The notes: generated by a model from the letters alone, not told the origin. Shown: positions 38,801 to 46,339, numbered from the stretch's first letter. The stretch is DNA of 64,000 nucleotides from Clostridium cibarium (GCF_014836335.1 NZ_JACSRA010000014.1:1-64000); one strand, 5' to 3'. Made by a program: numbers and translations.

Positions 38801-40339
38801 AACTATACTATTTCTTGTTATTCCTTTTTTTCTTAATAAAAATGCAATTTGGTTAGCTCTTTCATTTAACTGTCCATAAGTTAGACTATTCCCTTTTGAT
38901 GTAACTGCTATTTTATCTTTTGCATCATCAACCACTTTTTCAAACAATTCACTTATTGTTTTATTTTTAGGATATTTTCTTTTTGTATTGTTAAATTCAT
39001 TTAATATAATATTTTTTTCTTCTTCAGAAACTATTTGTATTTCTGATATTTTCAGATTTGAATTATTAATAATTTGACTAGCAATAAGGCCAATACTTTT
39101 AACCATTTGTACAACTTGTTGCTCTGTATAATCCTCTATTCTATATTGAACTTCCAATTCAATATTTCCCTCTTTTTTTAATTCTTTAATAAATATATGT
39201 AATGGAATATTTGTATACCCTTGTGAAAGAATTTTATTGCTTATAAATTTTCCGCTACCTTTTTCTAACTCATAGCTTTCAAGTACATAGTAATTCACAC
39301 AGCATTTAAATAGAGAATTAACTCTTTTTTTATTTAATTCTAAATCCTGTACCAGCAAATCATAAGGATATTTTTGATTATGATAACAATTCTTAAGTTC
39401 TACATTTAAATATTCTAAAAATTCATTAAAGCTTTTTTTATCTTCTATGTTTATTCTTAAAGGCATAGTTCCTGTAAACATACCCATTGTATTTCTTTGG
39501 CGCACATTACTCCTATTAAAGCAAACAATAGCTAGTGTTATATCATTTTCATTTAATACCCTGCTCATATATATGCTTAAAACAGAAACAAAAAATTTGT
39601 TTAAAGAAATTTTATGTTTATTCAAAAATCTTTTTAACTCTTCATTCTTACTTTTATCTAACAAAAACAACTTTGTTTTTGACTTAGCGCTTTTGGGATT
39701 TATATATAAAGATTTTTCATTTAAATTTGAAAATTTTTCATTCCAAAATTTTTTGTTTTTCTTAAATTCTTCAGAATTTAAATACGCCCTTTCATCAGAT
39801 ATAAAACTTATGTATGAATTCCCAACATTGTCATCTACAATTTCATTATTGTATAATCGCTGATATATGGTAGAAAGCTGTTTAATCAACAAATTACAGG
39901 ATGCTCCATCAAAAATAAGATGATGTATAAAAAAGCATATTCCCATATCTTCTTCATTAATTTTGTAAATAAAAAACTTAAATAATAATTGATTTTGCTT
40001 ATATAATGTTTTTACACCTTCATTTATACAAAACTCTTTAAATTTACTTTCAGCACTACTACCATAAGTTGTAAAATCCAAAAAAGATATATTGATAAAT
40101 TTATATTCATCTACATATTGATATAATTTACCACTTTCCTCATAGAATTTTAATCTAAGTGAATCATTTTTTTTAATAATTAAATTTACTGCTTTCTCTA
40201 ACATCCTAACATCTAAATTACTACCAATATGTATTTTAGATACTATATTGTGCATTGGTGTATTAGAAAACAGCATTTCATTGTACCAAATTCTCTTTTG
40301 TGGATGAGTTATTTCAGATTTTTTGACAATATTATTCAT
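32849..40339 (-). CDS. Dimodular nonribosomal peptide synthetase with terminal reductase (C-A-T-C-A-T-R)
   Basis: 2496 residues from the ATG at 40339, where GGGAGG gives a good site; the frame upstream of it is not coding. Order: condensation 1 (about 10-450, active site HHLIFDG), adenylation 1 (about 460-960, YTSGSTGKPKG), carrier 1 (FFELGGNSLTA), condensation 2 (HHIVSDG), adenylation 2 (YTSGSTGNPKG), carrier 2 (FFEIGGNSLKA), and a thioester reductase (about 2100-2496, LLTGATGYVG and YVRSK). Both C domains have the full His motif and both carriers the Ser. By eye, the A1 pocket reads D-A-F-W-L-G-G-T-F-K, close to known Val codes; A2 reads D-A-F-I-M-G-G-V-I-K, hydrophobic but not identified. 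The leading C domain suggests N-acylation and the reductase predicts release as an aldehyde. The dipeptide may then cyclise to a pyrazinone if its amine is free. No phosphopantetheinyl transferase or exporter is next to it. Confidence 0.95.
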   Translation of the reverse strand: MNNIVKKSEITHPQKRIWYNEMLFSNTPMHNIVSKIHIGSNLDVRMLEKAVNLIIKKNDSLRLKFYEESGKLYQYVDEYKFINISFLDFTTYGSSAESKFKEFCINEGVKTLYKQNQLLFKFFIYKINEEDMGICFFIHHLIFDGASCNLLIKQLSTIYQRLYNNEIVDDNVGNSYISFISDERAYLNSEEFKKNKKFWNEKFSNLNEKSLYINPKSAKSKTKLFLLDKSKNEELKRFLNKHKISLNKFFVSVLSIYMSRVLNENDITLAIVCFNRSNVRQRNTMGMFTGTMPLRINIEDKKSFNEFLEYLNVELKNCYHNQKYPYDLLVQDLELNKKRVNSLFKCCVNYYVLESYELEKGSGKFISNKILSQGYTNIPLHIFIKELKKEGNIELEVQYRIEDYTEQQVVQMVKSIGLIASQIINNSNLKISEIQIVSEEEKNIILNEFNNTKRKYPKNKTISELFEKVVDDAKDKIAVTSKGNSLTYGQLNERANQIAFLLRKKGITRNSIVPIICDKSLDTIIGILAIVKSGGAYLAIDEDYPKSRIEYMLEEVNSEVVLGKKNSVDKFDFENSIEIVNYDDEEILNEGTYNLDHINTSEDLIYVMYTSGSTGKPKGVCIKQRNVIRLVKNTNFIEFEEDDKILQTGSIAFDASTFEVWGALLNGKQLFIESKDIILNPELLESYLRKNKITICWFTAPLFNQLCKENINLFRPLRCLLTGGDVVSPIAVSKLKEVNKELIIIDGYGPTENTTFSTTYTVSSSWDKNTQLPIGKPVANSTAYIVDKNNNLLPIGVPGELCVGGDGVAKGYFNKEELTKEKFIENLYIKGEIIYKTGDLAKWMPDGNIVFMGRIDSQVKIRGFRIELQEIETQLLKYSRLKEAIVIDRKDKSGNKYLCAYVVSEERVSLKEIKDFLKKELPNYMIPSYIVQVENIPLNYNGKLDKKALPSPDLSQSNVEFVKPRNEIEQKLMSIWCKIFNINEISIKDNFFELGGNSLTAVNLVSKIHKEFKCPILVTDVFNKPSIEELAEYLDSIKVDKGMINEIEKVEEKKYYEASSVQKRIYAINQVNLNSTNYNIPIAYLIKGNFNKERFEKAICKLINRHETLRTSFHMFDGDIFQKIHSKVDFNVENIKVHSKFDENKINVERFVRPFDLSRAPLIHVSIIEFVDVSILIIDIHHIVSDGVSMSIITKELSSLYNDEKLAGLKFQYKDFSNWQNKLYKNGLLDDQEKYWIHRFEGEIPVINMPSDYKSKSAKSFEGNKIEFEINKTLIQKINKAINSLGVTKFMFYVAAYNVLLYKYSNQEDLIIGIPVAGRTHEDLKNIVGMFVNTLPLRNKVSNDMSFRDFLNEVKENSLKAFENQNYDLKNLVEKVDVKKGDIFNVIFSFQNLNIENLSFNDVQIETYKLKGKGSKFSISMILTEDKEKILGELEYQTSLYKKETMENFVGHYMNILIKVLEDLDRPINNFGVLSKKEENLILNKFNNTKRKYEKNKTIKKLFEEIAEKSKNKTALVSCGERLTYRQLNERANQLGNLLVKNGVSKEDIVAIICDKSVDTIVGILAIIKSGAAYMPIDEDYPEARINYMLKDSKSKMILIKKHQLKKVNLEKIDIKLMDLNSKEIFKESKENLKNINLPNDLVYIIYTSGSTGNPKGVCVENKNLINLVKNPNYIEINDNDKVLQSGSLSFDASVFQIWITLIKGITLHLEDKSLIINGIKLENYINHNKITIMIMPTPLFNEYSESNVGVFKNLRYLMVGGDVLSSKYVSKITKMYKKLKILNGYGPTENTVISTVYEVEEKWDENIAIPIGRPISNSTAYIMDKNNNLLPIGVPGELCVGGDGIARGYLNRKDLTKEKFIENPYVKGEKIYKTGDLAKWLPDGNIHFIGRIDYQVKINGFRIELQEIEAKLLQYSKLKEVAVVDKKDESGNKYLCAYIVREEKVCSKEIKDFLKKEVPSYMIPSYIMQLESMPINSNGKINRKELPIPNLDNFNCKYIAPQNKFEEKISEVWSKVLGIKNVSTDLNFFEIGGNSLKAISVVSRLAKEFSISINDIFKYPTIQELASIIKLKKESLRVNTEWGHDEIAVTEFKEGNQIPKDIKLAYKSYIDDIKRYTDLDLNNETTYKNILLTGATGYVGVNILKELILRTNCKIHLLLRGENIKTAEERIIEKTNFYFGEEFYFKYRNRINILMGNISRDNLGLDIDTYEKLSLEIDCIINSAANVKHYGKYDEFYNINVLGTKNLIDFAKKGLIKDFNQISTISVGSGSIHNKNLVMFSESDIDIGQECDNVYVRSKLEAEKLVEEAGEKLLNTKIFRLGNVTFNYSTGLFQENIIENAFYKNIKAFIKLNCIPKIKEKVFDFSYVDELSKAVVLIFNKTNLNNQVFHIENPKKLSSIDLAELLRIRYKNIEIKNIDEFMSYISFTDKDENLREYIDDVMVHLGLLENNNLTTFITVSNRTNSILKKLGFEWSQLDDEAVKRMLDYCKKVNFL

Positions 40340-40422
40340 AAAGAACACCTCCCAATATATTGCTTTCATTAAATATTACAATTCAAACTAGAAAATAGTT
40401 GCATTTTTTCATTTATAATACA

Positions 40423-40465
40423 AAAAAGAATACTTAAAGCCTTTATTGCTCTAAGTATTCTTTTT
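40423..40465 (-). terminator. Terminator between the anti-sigma gene and the NRPS
   Basis: AAAAAGAATACTTA (40423-40436) pairs with TAAGTATTCTTTTT (40452-40465). Because it lies after the sigma/anti-sigma unit, the NRPS must have its own promoter in the 80 bp that remain. Confidence 0.85.
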
Positions 40466-40470
40466 GATTC

Positions 40471-41418
40471 TTATTTATTATATAAACTACTCATAATAAT
40501 ATTTATTATTGACTCTTCATTAATTCCATCTTTTGATGAAATAGAATATGATACATCATCCTTTTTCCAAGTTGCTAGATTAACTACTTTATTTTTATAT
40601 CCCTCTAAACATATAATAGTTCCATCTATTTCATGTGTATTCTTAATTTCATATTCATTATAATCACCACTTATATCTCCAGTAACTTTCCCAGCTCTAA
40701 ATTTTACTATATCCTTCCCATAATTATATTCTATTTCAATCGTATCATTTCCTATAACACATATATTATGTATGCTAAGTTCAGCAGGGATTTCTTTTAT
40801 ATGATTTATTTTTAATTTTATTACATCTTCAGCTTCCTCTAGTGTTTTACATTCCTTAATCCCACTTCCACAAACAGTTGAAAGTCTCCCTCCATCATAA
40901 TTCCTATTCTTATCATTATCATTGTCTCTATTATCATTATTGTCACTATCATTGTTATTACTATCATTACTTTTGCTTTCATTATATTTTGAATAATCAC
41001 TTTTCTTATAGTTTTCAACATTACTATTATATTTATTTATACTATCATATTCTTTTAACATTTTATCATTTTGAATATAACTATTCTCCGTACCCTCTTT
41101 ATCTTTATCATATGATTTGCTTATTTTCACTTCTTTAGAATCATTATTCGTATCATTTATTTCTTCCTGTTTTAAATTATTACTATCATATTTATTTAAC
41201 TGATTATTCATATTCATGACATTAAAAGATATAACTACTATAAAGCATAAAGCAATAATTTTTACCTTTCTTATAAATACGCTATATTTCTCTATTCCCG
41301 GTCTCTCACTTTGAATTTTTATATTTTCATTGAGCACATTATGGAGTATTCTTTTTTTCATATTTTCAGTCATAACAATTTTATTTAACTCTTCTTTGTA
41401 TCTCTTACTCAAAATCAT
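40471..41418 (-). CDS. Membrane anti-sigma factor-like protein with low-complexity linker
   Basis: 315 residues. A short cytoplasmic N-terminal region (1-50) with MTENMKKRILHNVLNEN, typical of anti-sigma segments that bind the partner sigma, is followed by one membrane helix (about 52-69). An outside linker of about 110 residues is extremely rich in Asn, Asp, Ser, Lys and Tyr. A folded C-terminal domain (about 180-315) begins GGRLSTVCGSGIKECKTLEEAE. The start overlaps the sigma gene by 14 bp, so translation is coupled. The C-terminal domain may be the signal sensor; I do not recognise its family with confidence. Confidence 0.7.
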   Translation of the reverse strand: MILSKRYKEELNKIVMTENMKKRILHNVLNENIKIQSERPGIEKYSVFIRKVKIIALCFIVVISFNVMNMNNQLNKYDSNNLKQEEINDTNNDSKEVKISKSYDKDKEGTENSYIQNDKMLKEYDSINKYNSNVENYKKSDYSKYNESKSNDSNNNDSDNNDNRDNDNDKNRNYDGGRLSTVCGSGIKECKTLEEAEDVIKLKINHIKEIPAELSIHNICVIGNDTIEIEYNYGKDIVKFRAGKVTGDISGDYNEYEIKNTHEIDGTIICLEGYKNKVVNLATWKKDDVSYSISSKDGINEESIINIIMSSLYNK

Positions 41419-41896
41419 ACTCCTCCTTTAACTCTTTCTTTAATATCTTCCTTCCCCTACTAAGTAATGAACGAACCGTTGCTTCTTTCTTATCTATAAT
41501 AGATGCAATTTCCACTGTTGTATAATCCTCATAATAATATAAATAAATAATTTCTCTATATTTTACTGGAAGTTGCATTACTTTATTAAGAACATTACCA
41601 TCTTTATATTGGTCATAATATGGAATTTCTATTAATTCTGCTCGTTTTCTAAACCAAGCAGATTTTAGTTTGTTTTTGCAAATATTTCTTGTAACACAAA
41701 TAAGCCAATTGTTTTTATGATCATTACTTTTAAAGCCCCCTATATTTTTAAGCAATTGTATAAAGACCTCTTGTACTACATCCTCTGCATCATAAATATT
41801 TTTCATATATGAATATGCAAGCCTCAGCAGCATATCTCCATAATCATCTAAATCTTGTGAGATAATTTCATCTATACACAATGAAATCTCATTCAT
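41405..41896 (-). CDS. ECF RNA polymerase sigma factor
   Basis: 163 residues from the ATG at 41896 (GAGG six bases away); an in-frame ATG at 41908 has its ribosome binding site abutting and is less likely. Region 2 includes LLRLAYSYMKNIYDAEDVVQEVFIQL, and region 4 LPVKYREIIYLYYYEDYTTVEIASII with the recognition helix EATVRSLLSRGRKIL. It is coupled to the membrane anti-sigma gene that follows. Together they form a signal-transduction unit directly upstream of the NRPS, separated from it by a terminator. Control of the NRPS by this sigma factor is possible but not shown. Confidence 0.9.
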   Translation of the reverse strand: MNEISLCIDEIISQDLDDYGDMLLRLAYSYMKNIYDAEDVVQEVFIQLLKNIGGFKSNDHKNNWLICVTRNICKNKLKSAWFRKRAELIEIPYYDQYKDGNVLNKVMQLPVKYREIIYLYYYEDYTTVEIASIIDKKEATVRSLLSRGRKILKKELKEEYDFE

Positions 41897-41908
41897 TATA
41901 AACCTCAT

Positions 41909-42261
41909 CCTTCCATCCTGTAGTACAATTAAGTAATTATGAAATCCATCCTAAGTTGTGCATTCTTCATCTAGAGGTTATAAATATAAAATAAATATAT
42001 CATTAGATTTTTCTCGCCTTCTAAGTTAAATACTATTTTTGGTTTTTCTAAATATGATACAATTTAACTTATAAAGATGTTGCAATAAATATAAATATTA
42101 TTATATTTCCTCTTTCTATAATATCTAAATTATATATTCTTGTAACCAAAAGATGATCACTTATATTTAGAGTTAATATCATTGATATCGAAGGAATATA
42201 TACTTTAAAAATAAAAAATCCCTCATAGCACCTCTGCCATAAAGGATTAAATAGTATCTTT
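41909..42261. other. Gene-free gap upstream of the ECF sigma gene
   Basis: 353 bp of AT-rich sequence with no credible gene. It contains the 5-prime region of the sigma gene on the right-to-left strand, including a TGCACAACTT element that could be an ECF -35 box, and the terminator at 42217-42248. Confidence 0.4.
42217..42248 (-). terminator. Terminator of the radical SAM / membrane protein pair
   Basis: AATCC and TCATAGCA pair imperfectly with TGCCATAA and GGATT. The minus-strand copy ends in TTTTTTATTTTT. Confidence 0.6.
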
Positions 42262-42957
42262 TTATTCTTGTTTAAGCGGATTAAGCTTCATATAACTACT
42301 ATATTGATAAGGATAAAACTCCTTTAAATGTTGTAAATAGCTTATCCATTGAAAAGTTAATGCCTTATATACCCTAACTACATCCCCTTTAAGGTGTGCA
42401 CAATCCTCCTTAGTTAATTCTTTATATCTTACAAGTACAATCTCATCCCTTAAATGTACCAAAGCGATGAGTAAATCAGCAAAAGTCTCATGCTCCAAAA
42501 TATTTTCATTACTTATAAGATTGGCTAAAACATCTCTATTCTGAACCACAAGCTCTTTCAATTGCTGATAATCAATCTTTTGAAAATCTATATCATGATC
42601 ATATTCTCTTAACCAATCACCACATGATTTCCAATCATTAAAATCTAGTTTTTCTTTTTTTATACTTTCATCTCCAGCTACTATAATCTTTAAAAGTTTG
42701 TATCCAATATCGCTGAAAAAAAGTCCAACTAGCATATTTAGTTTACTTAATCTTTCATTATAACTACGTCTTTCTGCAAGCTTGTCAAACAGCACAGTTA
42801 CAGCAAGAATATTTATTGGAATAAAACAAATATTCATTACAGAATAGTATATGGTATTTTCCAGTTGTCCAAAAATTTCATAATGGATAAAGAACATCCC
42901 AAACGATAAAATTATTAAAATGATAGAAACAAATAAATAGTGCTTTAAATTTTTCAT
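42262..42957 (-). CDS. Uncharacterised two-helix membrane protein
   Basis: 231 residues, family not recognised. Two membrane helices (about 8-28 and 37-60) are followed by a helical cytoplasmic-type domain of about 170 residues, rich in Leu, Glu and Lys, with blocks NRDVLANLISNENILEHETF and VHLRDEIVLVRYKELT. It lies 22 bp after the radical SAM gene on the same strand and shares its terminator. The two are therefore probably co-transcribed and functionally linked, but nothing here reveals the substrate. Confidence 0.7.
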   Translation of the reverse strand: MKNLKHYLFVSIILIILSFGMFFIHYEIFGQLENTIYYSVMNICFIPINILAVTVLFDKLAERRSYNERLSKLNMLVGLFFSDIGYKLLKIIVAGDESIKKEKLDFNDWKSCGDWLREYDHDIDFQKIDYQQLKELVVQNRDVLANLISNENILEHETFADLLIALVHLRDEIVLVRYKELTKEDCAHLKGDVVRVYKALTFQWISYLQHLKEFYPYQYSSYMKLNPLKQE

Positions 42958-42979
42958 ATGTACTCCTTTTAAATTCTTA

Positions 42980-44074
42980 CTACTTAATATTTAGCAAATC
43001 TTTTACATCACTTTCCTTTTGAAAAAGAAGACATCCTCCATAATGTTCTCCAACTAACATCTCAGTTTCATTAAGTCTTCTAAATAATGGGGATTTTAAG
43101 GTTTCTCTCAAACTAGTATTACCTAGATTAGTATCTGAATATGGTGAAAATGGGCATGGTTCTGCTGATCCATCTACATTTATATGAAAGAACCCCCTAC
43201 CTGCAGCTAGACATCCTTCTGAATATTTCTCATCACCAGGGAATGATATAAAAATAGAATCTTTATACTCTTCTCTAAGCTTTTGCTGTCCCTTTTCCAA
43301 TATGCTCCTTTCATTATCTGTAGGTGCTAAATACTTAGTCCCTTCCGTTACAGGAACATATTCTACAAAAATTAATATCTTACACCCTTTTTTATATAAA
43401 CCATCAAAGAAATCCTTACCAGTAACAGTGTTAATATTTTCTCTAGTAACTGTTACAGATACCCCATATAATATACCTTTTCTATTTAGGTTATCCATTA
43501 ACCTGATTAATGCATCATAAGTTCCTTCTCCACGTCTATTATCAGTTTGACTTTTATCTCCTTCAATACTAAGCATAGGAAGAAGGTTCCTGCTTTTATC
43601 AAATAATTTTAAATAATTTTCATCAAAGATTATTCCATTTGTGAATATGGGAAACATAATATTCTTTACTTTTGCTGCCTTTTCTATTATATCCTTTCTC
43701 ATTAAAGGTTCTCCACCTAAAAGAACTATAAAAGGTATTCCTATATCTTTTGCTTCGTTAAATATTTCTTTCCATCTCTCACTAGATAACTGTTTCTTTT
43801 GCGACCCTTCACCACAGGATTTATTTGCTCTCGCATAACATCCCTTGCAAAACAAATTACAGCTACTGGTTATACTTGAAATCAAAAAGACAGGAACATT
43901 CTCTCCTTTCTCCTGAAGGTTATCTCTTTTCTTCTTGGCTTCCTTAACAGATAATGAATACTTTAATATAAACTTAGTTTCTTTTGGATTCTTTAAAGAA
44001 GCTTTCATTGCACCTTTCACCATATTCTCAATACCATTACTCATATACTCCGCTAAATTAAAATCACTCCCCAT
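42980..44074 (-). CDS. Radical SAM protein with SPASM-like C-terminus
   Basis: 364 residues. The radical SAM cluster motif is C72-NLF-C76-KG-C79 and C87 follows. FIVLLGGEPL matches the GGEP motif, and LSIEGDKSQTDNRRG fits the SAM-binding core. The C-terminal part has GRGFFHINVDGSAEPCPFSPYSD, a SPASM/twitch-like segment with few extra cysteines. A 55-residue N-terminal helical region precedes the core. Such enzymes modify peptides, cofactors or lipids by radical chemistry. No small precursor-peptide gene was found nearby, so a RiPP role is not supported. It pairs with the membrane protein downstream. Confidence 0.85.
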   Translation of the reverse strand: MGSDFNLAEYMSNGIENMVKGAMKASLKNPKETKFILKYSLSVKEAKKKRDNLQEKGENVPVFLISSITSSCNLFCKGCYARANKSCGEGSQKKQLSSERWKEIFNEAKDIGIPFIVLLGGEPLMRKDIIEKAAKVKNIMFPIFTNGIIFDENYLKLFDKSRNLLPMLSIEGDKSQTDNRRGEGTYDALIRLMDNLNRKGILYGVSVTVTRENINTVTGKDFFDGLYKKGCKILIFVEYVPVTEGTKYLAPTDNERSILEKGQQKLREEYKDSIFISFPGDEKYSEGCLAAGRGFFHINVDGSAEPCPFSPYSDTNLGNTSLRETLKSPLFRRLNETEMLVGEHYGGCLLFQKESDVKDLLNIK

Positions 44075-44209
44075 TTTACCTCTCCCTATAAAATTATTAG
44101 CTAATTACCATAGATATTTTAATTTCTATTTTCATTATAACAACTTCTATATGTATATTGTGAAGTTATCACAAAATTCCAATACGACTTAAATGTAATC
44201 TTATATAAA

Positions 44210-44249
44210 AAAATAGCAGTCAACCTAAATAAGTTGAAACTGCTATTTT
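44210..44249 (-). terminator. Terminator of the CooS-like gene
   Basis: AAAATAGCAGT pairs with ACTGCTATTTT with an internal CAAC/GTTG. It lies just after the stop, and the minus strand continues TTTTTTTA. Confidence 0.85.
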
Positions 44250-44258
44250 AAAATATAT

Positions 44259-46172
44259 CTAACTTAGCCCTAAACCTTTTCTTTTGCTTATTATATGTGC
44301 TTCAATATCATTTGCTACTTGCACTGGATCATCTCCTAATGCAATTTTCCCACCTGTTAATCCTTCAACATCCTGTGTTAATAATTTTACCAATTTTTCT
44401 GCCCCAGTTAAAAATGGTGTTGGAGATAGATGAGTATATGCTCCATAAGCTACTGCAAACACTCCATCTATAGTAGCTTTCTGCTCCATCCATTCAGGAG
44501 CTGTTACTGCGATTGGAAGCTGTGGTACATCCACATCAAGATGATTAGCTAGCTCAGTTACAAGCATAGATATTCTTCCTGTATCTGTGCAAGTTCCAAA
44601 GCTTAAAACAGGAGGTATCTTTAACATATTGCATACTTCTTTTAATCCTTCTCCTGCCATATTTATTGCATCAAGATTACATAGTCCTGCCACTTCTAAA
44701 GCATGATTTCCACATCCACCTGCTACTACTAAAATATCTTTTTTAATTAACTGTTTTACTAGATTAACTGAATTCCAATCTTGAGGTCCATTTCTTAATG
44801 TAGAGCAGTTTGCTAAAGCAACTACTCCTTTAATCTTTCCTGCTGCAATTACATCAACTAAAGGATCCAATTTATTTCCTAATGCTTTTAAAACTGCTTC
44901 TGTTGAAAATCCTGCTATGGCTTTCTGTGTTATTTTAGGAACCTTTGGTGTAACTTTATCTTTTCTCTTTTTAAAGTTTTCAATAGCTAAATCAATTAAG
45001 TTATCTGCCATTTGATCTACTTTTGAAGGATCATATGGAATCATATGATCAAGTCCTGGAAGATTAATAATAGTACTTACTCCTACTAAAGTTACCTGAT
45101 ATTTTTCAGCATAACAATCTATTGCAGGTGGTGAACAATTTTCTTCCATAGCTAAAACATCTACAGTTCCTGTAGCTAAAAGAGGTTCTATTGAAAGCCA
45201 ATTACCCATTAATCCTACAAATACATCATCCACTTCAAATCTTTGTAGTAATTCTTGACCTGTTTCAATTGATCCTACTACTCTAACTCCTTTTGCTCCA
45301 GCATCCTTTGCCCTTTGTTGAACTTCTTGCATCTTTGCCTTTTGTATAGTAGCTACCCCCGGCCAAGGTTGATGCCCATTAAACACAATATTTACATACC
45401 CTGGATCCATAATACCTAAATCAACATTTACTTCATGTGGCATAGGTGTTCCAAATAATATATCTTGTGTCATTTCTAATCCAATTTGTGCAGTATATAT
45501 TGTGGATAACCCTAATCTTAATGCTTTTTTTGCTAAAGATACATGATCTCCATCAACATTTGTCAAGCAGCTTGCTACTGCATTTTGCTCATCATGTACT
45601 ACTCCATTTGGATATATATCAAGATCTTTCCAAACTTGTTTTCTCTTATTTGGAGCAAAAACTTCTACCATCACACTTGGTTCTTCAACATCTTTACCCA
45701 TTTCAGCTTCTAAAAAATCAGCTAATTGTATAGCCATTTTGTTTGTATCTTGATTTGTGTTTATTCCAACTTTTTCACACATCCATTTTAATTTATCAAC
45801 ATCTTTGATTGTAAATGGAGTCTTTCCTTCTCCAGTTGCTCTCAATGTTCTAAAAGCTTCATATGCATGATGTCCATAGGTGCCTGCTCCCATAATATTT
45901 CTTAGAAGCATATTTCTCATTGCCATGGCATCTGGTCCAATACCACAAACACCCTTTTGTTGCTCTCCTTTAAGATTAATTCTACAAGGCCCCTGTGAAC
46001 ATAACTGACAACTTAAACCTTCTAAACAGAACTTACACCTTATCTTTTCTTGAGCAGCCCACCTATCAAATACGTTAGTCATTCCATCTTCTCTAATTCT
46101 CTTTAGCATCTCTTCTACAGAATCATGATAACTGACACGCCCCTCTGTTTTTTCTAGTATAGTTTCACTCAT
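44259..46172 (-). CDS. CooS-like Ni/Fe carbon monoxide dehydrogenase family protein, variant metal site
   Basis: 637 residues, full CODH length. The cubane (B) cluster cysteines C55, C58, C63 and C76 are present. A CxxC at C46/C49 could carry a [2Fe-2S] D cluster. For the active C cluster, H267 (NGHQPW), C346 (EENCSPP), C456 (LANCSTL), C487 (AGGCGNH) and C528 (FGTCTDT) align with the canonical ligands. The usual ICCTGNE is here SIETGQE, so the cysteine that binds the pendant iron becomes E303. His-Glu-Cys4 is the ligand set of the hybrid cluster protein, and variant CODHs of this kind need not oxidise CO. No cooC, cooF or acetyl-CoA synthase genes adjoin. It is a single gene with AGGAGG. It could be a hydroxylamine- or redox-active enzyme; CO oxidation is doubtful. 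Confidence 0.85.
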   Translation of the reverse strand: MSETILEKTEGRVSYHDSVEEMLKRIREDGMTNVFDRWAAQEKIRCKFCLEGLSCQLCSQGPCRINLKGEQQKGVCGIGPDAMAMRNMLLRNIMGAGTYGHHAYEAFRTLRATGEGKTPFTIKDVDKLKWMCEKVGINTNQDTNKMAIQLADFLEAEMGKDVEEPSVMVEVFAPNKRKQVWKDLDIYPNGVVHDEQNAVASCLTNVDGDHVSLAKKALRLGLSTIYTAQIGLEMTQDILFGTPMPHEVNVDLGIMDPGYVNIVFNGHQPWPGVATIQKAKMQEVQQRAKDAGAKGVRVVGSIETGQELLQRFEVDDVFVGLMGNWLSIEPLLATGTVDVLAMEENCSPPAIDCYAEKYQVTLVGVSTIINLPGLDHMIPYDPSKVDQMADNLIDLAIENFKKRKDKVTPKVPKITQKAIAGFSTEAVLKALGNKLDPLVDVIAAGKIKGVVALANCSTLRNGPQDWNSVNLVKQLIKKDILVVAGGCGNHALEVAGLCNLDAINMAGEGLKEVCNMLKIPPVLSFGTCTDTGRISMLVTELANHLDVDVPQLPIAVTAPEWMEQKATIDGVFAVAYGAYTHLSPTPFLTGAEKLVKLLTQDVEGLTGGKIALGDDPVQVANDIEAHIISKRKGLGLS

Positions 46173-46299
46173 TAAATATACCTCCTATAATAAACATCTT
46201 ATATAAATAATTTTCATTGAAAACTCTTTTACATAACATATTAATTAGTATTTCTAATAAAAAAGTTATTATACATGTATATTCTGAGCTCTAATCATA

Positions 46300-46339
46300 C
46301 AAAAAAATTAGGGGATACCCAAACCTTTAGATATCTCCC
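46300..46339 (-). terminator. Terminator after the small coiled-coil gene
   Basis: GGGGATA (46311-46317) pairs with TATCTCCC (46332-46339). The minus-strand copy ends in seven T. Confidence 0.65.

Noticed and set aside
32849..40339. NRPS internal repeats as a transposon or CRISPR signal
   Set aside because: They are fully explained by homologous modules within one continuous reading frame.
40839..41138. Repeat-like open frames on both strands rich in Ile/Met/Thr or His/Tyr
   Set aside because: They are alternative readings of the low-complexity linker of the anti-sigma gene, not CRISPR repeats or genes.
42980..44074. RiPP cluster around the radical SAM gene
   Set aside because: No small precursor peptide, protease or transporter gene could be found within several kilobases.
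44259..46172. Wood-Ljungdahl or CO-oxidising operon
   Set aside because: No acetyl-CoA synthase, corrinoid protein, cooC, cooF or hydrogenase genes adjoin, and the metal site is altered.
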